NCBI GenBank assembly: GCA_016124855.1
Contig: WGMX01000033.1
Coordinates: 59,948-123,947 of the forward strand
Source of the DNA: Anaerolineaceae bacterium
Lineage (GTDB): Bacteria; Chloroflexota; Anaerolineae; Aggregatilineales; Phototrophicaceae
Direction of reading: 5' to 3'
Length of the DNA: 64,000 nucleotides
Under the pieces are notes generated by a model. It had not been told where the DNA came from. It worked only from the letters and a program-made list of their open reading frames with translations, and ran no database searches. Within the stretch, counting starts at the first letter, position 1. Each line of letters begins with the position of its first letter. The translations under genes and the position numbers were made by a program. Positions 52,815 through 60,316 of the stretch are shown here, piece by piece.

Positions 52815-53192
52815 ATGGCTATTGCTGTCAGTTGGGCAGATGAAAACCACAAGACGATCCTTGTGCAGTATGAACGGTTATGGACATGGTCAGATTTCGC
52901 GGCGGCCAAACGGCAAATTGACGGCCTATTGCATTCTGTTAGCTACACTGTAGACATCATTTCAGACTCGAGCCAGAGTGGTGGCCTGCCCAGTGGAAAT
53001 GCTTTAACGACACTGACCAATTCATTTCAGACTGCGCCGGATAATATCGGATTAGTGGTGGTGGTGGGCGCGAATCCATTTTTCAAGTCGCTGCTGCAAA
53101 TCTTGCAAACCGTTTCCATGAACCGTGCCGCTAAGAACATTCACTTCTCCAAGTCGTTGGAAGAGGCACAAACCCTCATTAACGCTGCTTGA
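52815..53192 (+). CDS. STAS-like small protein, paralogue of the product at 44170
   Basis: The 125-residue protein has VSWADENHKTILVQYERLW, then W-x-DF and VDIISDSSQSGGLPSGNAL, and ends KSLEEAQTLI. It shares this pattern with the product of 44170-44586. AGGAGGG lies 5-6 nt before the ATG at 52815, so an upstream ATG in the same frame (52719 region) is not used. Probably a regulatory STAS-fold protein. Confidence 0.65.
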   Translation: MAIAVSWADENHKTILVQYERLWTWSDFAAAKRQIDGLLHSVSYTVDIISDSSQSGGLPSGNALTTLTNSFQTAPDNIGLVVVVGANPFFKSLLQILQTVSMNRAAKNIHFSKSLEEAQTLINAA

Positions 53193-53239
53193 CTTCTCCT
53201 TGTTTCGTTTTGCAGTCCCTTATCCATTGACGGCTGTCT

Positions 53240-54037
53240 TTATAACTTGACCTCTACACGCTGAAAGGGCGCGAGCGCGGCTTGTAAGGTTTCTGGCGCA
53301 GTCTCGAAGGCGGCGGAGTCCGCTTCTTTATAGAGCCAACTTGCCCAACGCAGTGCCAGTGCATTGAGTTCGGCAGGGGGTTGATAGGTGTAGATGGGTG
53401 TGTTCAGCGTGTGACTGGCGACGGATGTGCCGTTCACGGCGCGTAAAACATTCAGCACATTGGTGACGGTGTTGACGGCTGTCACCCGCAGATATTCACT
53501 GTCGATTTTGAGCAAATGTCCGACTTGAAAACGCGGGAAGCGGCTTTCTTCATCCGCGCCGTCGGCATCGGTTACGGTGAGGGTGGTGGCGCTGCTGCTG
53601 AGTGGATTGTTCTGCACTGTGTCCGCACTGAGCCGCCACATGTTGATAGGACGATCATGCCAGCCCCAGATGCCATTGACGGTTACCGCTTGCAACGGTG
53701 AGGTATTCCATGTGAAGGCGCTGCTGCCTGTGAGCCGCAGATAACTAAACGGCGCTTCATCCGGCACGGGGATGACATCACTCAAGTTGATGGTGGTGTT
53801 ATCGCCATTGGTCAAACTGGTCAGTTCAAGCAGATCATCATCCAACAACAGTTCGAGGCTGCTGCTGTAATTGTGCTGGATGGCTTTCTGTCGGGGACAG
53901 AAACGCCGTCCGGCAGCCCGTTCGATCTGGGCGGCGGCGGCTTGCAGCACATCTAACAAACGGGGGTCATCGGCTGTATCAGTGGTGGCGAGGCCGAGAC
54001 GTGTGCGCAACTGGTCGAGAGTCGATAAGGTGTACAT
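53240..54037 (-). CDS. Phage head-tail connector-like protein
   Basis: The 265-residue protein begins with a helical segment (LDQLRTRLGLATTDTADDPR, LLDVLQAAAAQIERAAGRRF), the pattern of gp6/gp15-type head-tail connectors, followed by a beta-rich middle (LTSLTNGDNTTINLSDV, ATTLTVTDADGADEESRF) and a final helix (PPAELNALALRWASWLYKEA). GGAG lies 8 nt before the ATG. It is the next phage-type gene after the capsid gene on this strand. Confidence 0.75.
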   Translation of the reverse strand: MYTLSTLDQLRTRLGLATTDTADDPRLLDVLQAAAAQIERAAGRRFCPRQKAIQHNYSSSLELLLDDDLLELTSLTNGDNTTINLSDVIPVPDEAPFSYLRLTGSSAFTWNTSPLQAVTVNGIWGWHDRPINMWRLSADTVQNNPLSSSATTLTVTDADGADEESRFPRFQVGHLLKIDSEYLRVTAVNTVTNVLNVLRAVNGTSVASHTLNTPIYTYQPPAELNALALRWASWLYKEADSAAFETAPETLQAALAPFQRVEVKL

Positions 54038-54127
54038 GGGAAAGCTCCTGAATATTTAACGAATTGAGTGGTGAGATGAGAACAAAAAGGCTATCATTTC
54101 TTCAACGGTAATATAGCGGGGAATAGG

Positions 54128-54664
54128 ATGGTGATCATGACCGATTGGGTGAAGTGGTTTCGGGAACACTTGCGAACCAGTGGTGAAGGCTTCGAGTGGG
54201 CGTTTTCGCAGATCAATCCAGCGTTGCATAAGGGTTTGCCACCTAACCCGCGTTATCTCGGTCTATGGCAACCTGCCCGTCATGTATGGCATATCACCGA
54301 ATATGAGCGCTGTTTGGTCATTCCTTCGATGCAGCAATGGTTGGGCGGCGCGATGCTGCCAGACGATGAGGATATTTGGCCTGATAACGATGAGGCGTGG
54401 CAGCAGGTTCAAGATAACATCGCGGATGAATTCATCGCAGCTTTTCATGACATTCGCCAGCAACAAATTAACCTACTTGACCAACTTGTCGATGTGGATT
54501 GGGATACGCCGCGCGAAACCATCTGGGGGATGAAACCGCTGTCGATGGTTGTTACCAAGACTTATCAACATACGTTTGAACATGGTGATACGCTCCTAAG
54601 AATGGGGTTGTGGTGGGAAGAAATGGCACGTAAAGAAGCTGAATACCGGGCGCAAAATCACTAA
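54128..54664 (+). CDS. DinB-like four-helix protein
   Basis: The 178-residue protein has the DinB/YfiT-like spacing of metal-type histidines: RHVWHITEYE and YQHTFEHGDTLLRMGLWW. Members are often thiol-dependent transferases or hydrolases with nickel or zinc. Either of two nearby ATGs (54128, 54137) may start it. Host-type gene between the connector and capsid genes. Confidence 0.7.
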   Translation: MVIMTDWVKWFREHLRTSGEGFEWAFSQINPALHKGLPPNPRYLGLWQPARHVWHITEYERCLVIPSMQQWLGGAMLPDDEDIWPDNDEAWQQVQDNIADEFIAAFHDIRQQQINLLDQLVDVDWDTPRETIWGMKPLSMVVTKTYQHTFEHGDTLLRMGLWWEEMARKEAEYRAQNH

Positions 54665-54744
54665 AGACTCTGGAACTTCTTATGATCCCGCAAGGTTGAG
54701 GATGTAGGCTGATTAAGTGAAATAATAGCGAACGAAGGTGTACT

Positions 54745-55428
54745 ATGTTCAAAACACGCACATTAAATTCACTTGCCACTTTTGGATTTACGGTTGGGTT
54801 GATGATCGTTGGCTTGCCATTGGTTGCGTCACAATCCAAAGCGACCGCTACCCCTGCACCCGAAGCGACTGTTGAAGGGACTTACAACTGCCCTTGTAGC
54901 ATCTGGGAAACACCGGAGCCACGCACTAAAAATCAACAGGACGCGGCGGGTGTGGAAGTCGGGTTGAAGTTTCAGACGACGGTTGATGGTTATATCACTG
55001 GAGTCCGTTTTTATAAGGGCAGCGCTAATAAAGGCGAACACAGCGGGCATTTGTGGTCAAGCGACGGTGAACTGCTGGCGGAGGTCACTTTCGAGGATGA
55101 GAGCGCTTCGGGTTGGCAAGAGGCCAGCTTTGAAAAACCGATTCCCGTCACTGCGAAGACCACCTACGTGATTTCGTATTTTACGAAAAGTGGTTGGTAC
55201 TCGGTTGATCGTCCGACTTTTAGTAAGAATTTAGTGAATGGGCCGTTGATAGCCCTTCAGAGTAAGGGCAGCGGCGGTAACGGGGTTTATATCTACACCG
55301 GTAAACCACGCTTCCCCAACCAGAGTTTTCAATCCTCAAATTACTGGGTGGATGTGATCTTCGTGACGGATGTCGCTGCGGAAGCCACGCCGGAAGTCAC
55401 GGCGACGGCTACACCCAAGAGCAGTTAA
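54745..55428 (+). CDS. Secreted DUF4082-domain protein
   Basis: The 227-residue protein has a signal peptide (about residues 1-29), a Thr/Ala/Pro linker, and a DUF4082 domain with CPCSIWETPE, VEVGLKFQTTVDGYITGVRF, GHLWSSDGELLAEVTF and TTYVISYFTKSGWY, usually linked to carbohydrate-active or cell-surface proteins. The C-terminus is a Thr/Pro/Ala tail (EATPEVTATATP). Convergent with the DUF6941-like gene, 3 nt apart. Confidence 0.85.
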   Translation: MFKTRTLNSLATFGFTVGLMIVGLPLVASQSKATATPAPEATVEGTYNCPCSIWETPEPRTKNQQDAAGVEVGLKFQTTVDGYITGVRFYKGSANKGEHSGHLWSSDGELLAEVTFEDESASGWQEASFEKPIPVTAKTTYVISYFTKSGWYSVDRPTFSKNLVNGPLIALQSKGSGGNGVYIYTGKPRFPNQSFQSSNYWVDVIFVTDVAAEATPEVTATATPKSS

Positions 55429-55431
55429 GCA

Positions 55432-55848
55432 TCAGGTTATTGGCGGCATTGTTGGTGTGATCTGCTCGACGGTGAGGGGCAGCACACCGATCTCCTCATC
55501 ATCCACCAGAATTTCGAAGTCATATTGTCCCGGCGCGGGCAGCATCAAGTTTTGCACTTGGATGATGAAATTAACTTCGGGGATGGGCATGGTTTTGGCG
55601 TTGAGGGTGAAGTTCATGGTCGGTAAGGCCATCAAGACTTTGCCATCGGCATCACGGAAGTGGACATGCAGCCCTTTTTGTGTGCCGAAATCCCCGAACT
55701 CCGCGCCGAGTTTGACCACCAAATGCATCGAGGCGTGAACGGCAGGAAACTTTGGCGCGTAGATGCGTCCGAACGCGCCGAGGACATTGAGCTTGCCGCC
55801 TTGATCGACATTGGCGTAATCGGCTACGAGGAGGATGAGTTTTTCTAT
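55432..55848 (-). CDS. DUF6941-like protein without a standard start codon
   Basis: The frame opens with ATA at 55848 (ATA GAA AAA CTC ATC) where its paralogue at 56967 has ATG, and codes for 138 residues (IEKLILLVADYANVDQGGKL, NVLGAFGRIYAPKFPAVH, then MHLVVKLGAEF onward), against 136 in the paralogue. TAAGG lies about 10 nt upstream. Either an AUA start is used, or translation begins at an internal ATG at 55728, or the gene has lost expression. The frame is intact for its whole length. It is 22 nt after hicB on the same strand. Confidence 0.6.
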   Translation of the reverse strand: MEKLILLVADYANVDQGGKLNVLGAFGRIYAPKFPAVHASMHLVVKLGAEFGDFGTQKGLHVHFRDADGKVLMALPTMNFTLNAKTMPIPEVNFIIQVQNLMLPAPGQYDFEILVDDEEIGVLPLTVEQITPTMPPIT

Positions 55849-55870
55849 GAGTTTATTACCTTAGAAAAAA

Positions 55871-56293
55871 TTAGACGAGTTTTCCTTCAATAACAGCAAA
55901 GGTAGGAGTGACCTCAGATTCCGTATCAGATGAAACCTGATTTAAGTCACTCGTATCCTTGTTATCAGTAAAATGCATTGGACTGCTTTCACTAAAAGCG
56001 GTAATGATCGCTTTGCTATTAGACCCTGCTGTTACTGTCCTCGTACTTAAAGGACTAGGAACCTCTAAACCATCTTCTAATAGGTAGTAGATGAAATCCA
56101 CAACAACTTGTTTAAGCTCACTAAGCGCTTCTTCACGTGTATAACCTTGTGTCATACAACCTGACAGCTCTAAATACTCCGCGAGATAGACAGTTTCTCC
56201 GGTGGACAATGTGTCTTCTGAAACCTTAGTTGTGTAACCTCTCGCTGCAAGTTTCTTAGCTTTCGAGAGAAGTTCTTGATTTCTTTTATTCAT
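55871..56293 (-). CDS. hicB: HicB-type antitoxin
   Basis: The 140-residue protein has the HicB fold (VYLAEYLELSGCMTQGYTREEALSEL, degraded RNase H-like) and a long Ser/Thr-rich acidic C-terminal tail (TDNKDTSDLNQVSSDTESE) in place of a DNA-binding domain. The ATG at 56293 overlaps the hicA stop by 8 nt. It should neutralise HicA. The tail is longer than usual. Confidence 0.82.
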   Translation of the reverse strand: MNKRNQELLSKAKKLAARGYTTKVSEDTLSTGETVYLAEYLELSGCMTQGYTREEALSELKQVVVDFIYYLLEDGLEVPSPLSTRTVTAGSNSKAIITAFSESSPMHFTDNKDTSDLNQVSSDTESEVTPTFAVIEGKLV

Positions 56294-56555
56294 TTTTATT
56301 TCCACTTTCGAACTCGATTGCGGTGTCAATATTCTTGACGGCATTTGATACGTATTTCTTGCCTAGTTCTTTAGCATGAACAGGGACGGTAGCCGTTAAA
56401 CCGGGAAATTTTGGATGACTAACATATTTATGACTGCCACCTGCTTCTCTGATTTTAAAGCCAAAACCCTCATATAAGGTGAGTAAATCATTAGGCATCC
56501 ATCCCGCAGTAGTTTGACGCGCTTTTTTGAGAAGTTTTTCAGCTTTACTTGGCAC
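56286..56555 (-). CDS. hicA: HicA-type mRNA interferase toxin
   Basis: The protein (89 residues from the GTG at 56555, which has GGAG 8 nt upstream; 94 from an ATG at 56570 without one) has the HicA double-stranded-RNA-binding-like fold with FKIREAGGSHKYVSHP, containing the catalytic His, and TVPVHAKELGKKYV. It cleaves mRNA when freed. It begins one base after the stop of the DUF6941-type gene and precedes hicB. Confidence 0.82.
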   Translation of the reverse strand: MPSKAEKLLKKARQTTAGWMPNDLLTLYEGFGFKIREAGGSHKYVSHPKFPGLTATVPVHAKELGKKYVSNAVKNIDTAIEFESGNKNE

Positions 56556-56556
56556 G

Positions 56557-56967
56557 CTAGGACTCCGCATTGAGGGGGATTTGGACAACTTCGATTGGAA
56601 GGCTCGCTTTGACCTCACGATTGATTATTAAGGTAAATTCGTAATCACCTTGTTTGGAAAAGGGCAAATCTGCAACTTCAATAATAAGATCAGCTTGGGC
56701 TGTTTTACCACTTTCAGGTCTTGGGATTCGTATCTGCCCTTGCTGTGCCGCTACTTCATTACCATCTGTGTCAACCAATACTATCTGAAGATCATAATCA
56801 GTATCAAATTCTCTGATTGATGCTGTGATTCTCGCGACTAAATATAATCTTCTGTGTTTTGCAGGGAATTCCTTTGCATAAATACGATTGAAAACGCCTA
56901 AGACATTTAACTTTCCTGATGTCTCATGGTTAGCAAAATCCGCAGCAAGAAACAATACAACGTTCAT
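56557..56967 (-). CDS. DUF6941-type protein
   Basis: The 136-residue beta-rich protein begins MNVVLFLAADFANHETSGKL and continues NVLGVFNRIYAKEFP, which matches what I recall of the DUF6941 family, of unknown function. It heads an apparent four-gene unit: DUF6941 copy, hicA, hicB, second DUF6941 copy. Confidence 0.7.
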   Translation of the reverse strand: MNVVLFLAADFANHETSGKLNVLGVFNRIYAKEFPAKHRRLYLVARITASIREFDTDYDLQIVLVDTDGNEVAAQQGQIRIPRPESGKTAQADLIIEVADLPFSKQGDYEFTLIINREVKASLPIEVVQIPLNAES

Positions 56968-57147
56968 TGGCTAATTCCTAATTGATGCAAATTGAATAAG
57001 TAATTATGACACATTTGTATTTGATAAAAAAGTTTAACGGAAATAATACTGCTTGTGACCAATTCCTCAACGCTTTAAACGGATGTTACGTTTTAAGATT
57101 CAGGTGGATTGATCTTGATCGGCGAGTAGTTGTAACAGGTTGATATA

Positions 57148-57465
57148 GTGCAGTACAGCAAGCGGCTTGGAAATGACAGTTTTGAAGTGGCCGGTATGAA
57201 ACGGTTTGTCGAGCGTGATCGTCAATCGCTTTCAGTGGTTGACCGAATTGTTGGTGGTTACTTCCTCCTTGCGAATGTGATGGGCGACAGCACCTATTAT
57301 TCGATGACGAAAACGGCTGCTAAAGAACGGCGCGTGATCTGGCAAGCGTTTTTCGGTGGCAACCTCACGCCGATGCGCGAGTACATTAGCAATCGAGAAT
57401 TCAGCGCGAAGATGGCTGATGGCACATTGAAAGTTGACATCGACGATCCTCTGTTTGGGGTCTAA
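57148..57465 (+). CDS. Small protein of unknown function
   Basis: The 105-residue protein starts at a GTG (AGG 8 nt upstream) or at an ATG at 57196. It contains VVDRIVGGYFLLANVMGDST, a central basic helix and an acidic end (LKVDIDDPLFGV). No family recognised. It is on the plus strand between the hicAB block and the capsid gene, and a CCCTAC-type palindrome follows it. Confidence 0.45.
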   Translation: MQYSKRLGNDSFEVAGMKRFVERDRQSLSVVDRIVGGYFLLANVMGDSTYYSMTKTAAKERRVIWQAFFGGNLTPMREYISNREFSAKMADGTLKVDIDDPLFGV

Positions 57466-57480
57466 AAATCCTCTTCAATT

Positions 57481-57508
57481 CGGGAGGACACATCGGTCCT
57501 CCCCTACG
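57481..57508. repeat. CCCTAC-type palindromic repeat after the capsid gene
   Basis: CGGGAGGACACATCGGTCCT continues to CCCCTACG; GGGAGGAC pairs with GTCCTCCC. It lies between two convergent genes and may act as a terminator. Confidence 0.75.
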
Positions 57509-57521
57509 AAAATCCCAAAAG

Positions 57522-59393
57522 TTAGATGTTATACAGCGCGGCGGCGACATCGGTATCGAAGTTGATGAGCGCCAAGCGGACGGTGGCGGTGAGCTGGTAG
57601 CTGTCGTAGTAGGGCAGATAATCCACACTCACGGCGATCTTGCGGCGATAGCCCACGAACCAACCGGGGCGATAGACGCACAGCGCTGTGCCTTTGGTGT
57701 TGTTGGCGGGCGTGGTGAAGTTCACCTTGCCGTTCGCGCCATCGCTTAAAGCCATTTCGGATGAGACAATCACCGGAGCGCCATCGGCAAAACCAATTTG
57801 TCCGGTTTGGGCGGTGGCGAGTGTACCCGCCTTTTCCATCGTCAGGAATTCGCTCAAGCCGAGCAGTTTGGCATAAGCCGAACTATCGACAATCCACGCC
57901 AGATCATTGGGGCGGGCACTGTACTGTGCTGCCATCGTGAAGCGGGTTTGACGGAGCAAAGCCAAAGTCATCGCCGCGCTGGCATCGACACGGTTGGGCG
58001 GAGTATCCGCATTGGTGACGAGCGCCAATTTCCGCAAACCGTTGAAGGCCATATAACGGTCGGTGCTAGCCGGTGTACCGCCATTTTTGTTGATGTTGCC
58101 GCTGGTAGCGGTGTCCCCGTTGAGCAGCACATTATCAATGCTGGTGAGAATGGCTTTCATGGCTTGGTCACGGTAGAGGTTCAACACCGGAACCACGCTG
58201 TCCTCCACCAATTCGCTGCTGAAACCCACCCGCAGCGCCAACTTTTGGGCATTGAGCGTCACCTTACCTGAACCGATTTTGCTGTCGGGGATGGGGTTGC
58301 CGCTGCCTGCGATAGTCAGATCGGCTTCATTTTTGGTTTCCGGCACAAAGTAAACCGTCGGATCAGTGCCTTCAATCGGTAATTCAAAAGGATTGCTCGG
58401 CATCTCGACGGTGCGGAACAGCGGCAAGATGGCATTTTCCACCCGCGCCCGATTCCAGATTTGTGCGCTCCACAGGTCGGGAACCCATTCGTCACCGAAA
58501 CCGGCCTGTGTGCTGTAAGTCAGTTCGTCGGCTTTGATGGCGCTTAAGCCTGCCTTTTGCACTTTCTGGGCTAGTGCGTTGGCATAACGTTGGCTCACAC
58601 CTTGGAAGCTCTTGGCCTGCCGCAGCAGCACATAGCCGTGCAGCATGTCGAGCGCGTCGAGATTGTCGTAAGGACTGCTGACACTGATGTGCGATTTGAT
58701 CGCGTCGTCGCGATCTGCCACCGGCAGACGCTTGCGGGCGGGTTGTTCAGTCGGAATATCGTCGTAGATAATGTTCGAATCGGTCACAGAATTTTCTCCT
58801 GAAATTGTCCCTGAAGGGATTGCTTCGCTTATCGGATATGTCGTCAGAGTCGTCTTTGTCGGTAAGGGATTTGCCGGCGGCAAACCCGTACCAGAAATGG
58901 GTAAATCAAATCGTGTGGTATCCAAACCCAGCGCGGCATAAGCACTCTTGAGGGTGTGGACATCCGTTTTGCGTGGTTCGGCAGGTGTGGGTGTCAGGCT
59001 GCCTTCGACAATCGGCCAGCGTTTGATGTGACCATCGTTCGCCACATCGACCAGATGCGGCAGGCTGCCCGACGACCAACCGAGGATGCCTTTCTCGACT
59101 AACTTCAATACGGTTCTGACATACCGCTGTCGTAAATCGAGCTGTGCTTCCGCCCAAACGCCAGTTGCGTCGGCCTTAAGTTGGTCGATCACGCCGATGA
59201 CCGCCGCCTTCATCTTGCCGTCGAGGCCATGATGATACAGAACCGGTCGCTGGTCATACCAATCCAAGCCCAGTTCGCTTTCCGGTGAAAAATATTCGCC
59301 CTGTAAGTCGAGCTGCTGCGGGCTGCCCCATACCACGAGGTAGCCGCCCACGCGCCCTTCTGTGGCGTTAATGGCTTTTAAAGTGGTGTGCAT
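57522..59393 (-). CDS. HK97-type prohead protease fused to major capsid protein
   Basis: The 623-residue protein has an N-terminal protease-like domain (to about 160: GGYLVVWGSPQQLDLQGEYF, RPVLYHHGLDG with the catalytic His, GWSSGSLPHLV with the Ser), a Thr/Pro-rich linker and an HK97-fold capsid part (about 230-623: LTYSTQAGFGDEWVPDLWSA, VPETKNEADL, LNAQKLALRVGFSSELVEDS, LTSIDNVLLNGD). GGAG lies 7 nt before the ATG at 59393. Usual phages encode these as separate genes. The linker contains a palindromic repeat in frame (58865-58890). No frameshift is seen. Confidence 0.85.
   Translation of the reverse strand: MHTTLKAINATEGRVGGYLVVWGSPQQLDLQGEYFSPESELGLDWYDQRPVLYHHGLDGKMKAAVIGVIDQLKADATGVWAEAQLDLRQRYVRTVLKLVEKGILGWSSGSLPHLVDVANDGHIKRWPIVEGSLTPTPAEPRKTDVHTLKSAYAALGLDTTRFDLPISGTGLPPANPLPTKTTLTTYPISEAIPSGTISGENSVTDSNIIYDDIPTEQPARKRLPVADRDDAIKSHISVSSPYDNLDALDMLHGYVLLRQAKSFQGVSQRYANALAQKVQKAGLSAIKADELTYSTQAGFGDEWVPDLWSAQIWNRARVENAILPLFRTVEMPSNPFELPIEGTDPTVYFVPETKNEADLTIAGSGNPIPDSKIGSGKVTLNAQKLALRVGFSSELVEDSVVPVLNLYRDQAMKAILTSIDNVLLNGDTATSGNINKNGGTPASTDRYMAFNGLRKLALVTNADTPPNRVDASAAMTLALLRQTRFTMAAQYSARPNDLAWIVDSSAYAKLLGLSEFLTMEKAGTLATAQTGQIGFADGAPVIVSSEMALSDGANGKVNFTTPANNTKGTALCVYRPGWFVGYRRKIAVSVDYLPYYDSYQLTATVRLALINFDTDVAAALYNI
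58865..58890. repeat. TTTGCCGGCGGCAAA palindrome inside the capsid gene
   Basis: GGATTTGCCGGCGGCAAACC matches the intergenic elements at 17978 and 45040 and is read in frame (GTGLPPANPLP) in the linker of the protease-capsid protein. Confidence 0.7.
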
Positions 59394-59787
59394 AAAGTCT
59401 CCAGTCGTCAGTCTCCAGTCAACAGCCAAAACAAATACGGCTGAATTACAAAGAACACGGAGAGAACGAAAACTCAATACTCGCGGTATTCCCGCGCTAC
59501 TGTCTCAATCCGTCCACACGCGTTATCCCTATTTTTGGTGCAGAGGCGGACAGCGATATAGGCCACTTGTTTCCCCAACCGTTCGCCCGAAAGCGCGGCG
59601 GTCTACTTCTCCGTTGCCATTGTGATGGGAGTTGTCAGTTATCAGTGCGAGAATTTGAAATAGACTGGCGACTGATGACTGTCAACTGGAGACTAGCGTA
59701 GCACACCTGTTCCACGAATGGGTTACATTTTGGAAGAACATTTTGTAACTCTTTCGCGAGTTTTGCGTTAACTTTTCAGGGGAGGGA
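59394..59787. other. Spacer upstream of the capsid gene, with inverted CAGTC-type repeats
   Basis: These 394 nt have no supported gene and no trace of a portal or terminase. GTCTCCAGTCGTCAGTCTCC (59397 onward) has an imperfect inverted counterpart at 59661-59695 (GACTGATGACTGTCAACTGG within). Confidence 0.55.
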
Positions 59788-59973
59788 ATGAGCCGGATTA
59801 TTTGTGTATGGTTTGTAAACGGTATGCCGACAAACCTAATACAAACTTTCGGGGATAATATACAGCTTAATGATGAGATAGGAGAAAGGTTGAAAGCAGG
59901 CGAACCGTTATGGCGGGCTACTGGAACAGAGCCTCAGGACACGAAGGCTGAGTGGGCTTCGATTCGTCGATGA
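59788..59973 (+). CDS. Small protein of unknown function
   Basis: The 61-residue frame begins MSRIICVWFVNGMPTNLIQT with AGGGGAGGG directly upstream of the ATG. No family recognised. Its 3' end overlaps the convergent 67-residue frame by 56 nt. Coding status rests mainly on the ribosome site. Confidence 0.4.
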   Translation: MSRIICVWFVNGMPTNLIQTFGDNIQLNDEIGERLKAGEPLWRATGTEPQDTKAEWASIRR

Positions 59974-60121
59974 CACGGAGGATAGCATCAATCTGTTCTT
60001 GAACCATGTTATAACGGTTGATACGTTCTTCTTCACCCGATGCTTTCATAAGCAGATAAGCCTCGGTTGAAATGAGCGCCAGATGTTCACGCAGTTCACA
60101 CTTCTTATCATGGGTAGACAT
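59918..60121 (-). CDS. Small helical protein of unknown function
   Basis: The 67-residue frame encodes a mostly helical protein (STHDKKCELREHLALISTEA, YNMVQEQIDAILRVIDES), with AAGG about 8 nt before the ATG. No family recognised. It overlaps the convergent small frame. Confidence 0.4.
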   Translation of the reverse strand: MSTHDKKCELREHLALISTEAYLLMKASGEEERINRYNMVQEQIDAILRVIDESKPTQPSCPEALFQ

Positions 60122-60316
60122 GTCGCAGCCTTAGAGGTTAATTACTTCCAATTGGACATTGTCCACTCTACACCCACTTGAGAATACAAGTCGCCTGACG
60201 AACGTCACCACTTTAACCTTCTATCTATCAAAAGGCTTTCTGCCAAAATAGGTGTATGCTTGAGACAGGAGGCGGAATAAGCCCTCGTCGGCTGAATCCA
60301 TATTCCGGGTGTTCAT

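Noticed and set aside
57522..59393. Encapsulin nanocompartment shell
   Set aside because: The HK97-fold part is fused to a prohead protease-like domain and lies in series with connector and tail genes, so a phage origin fits better; no encapsulin cargo gene is nearby.
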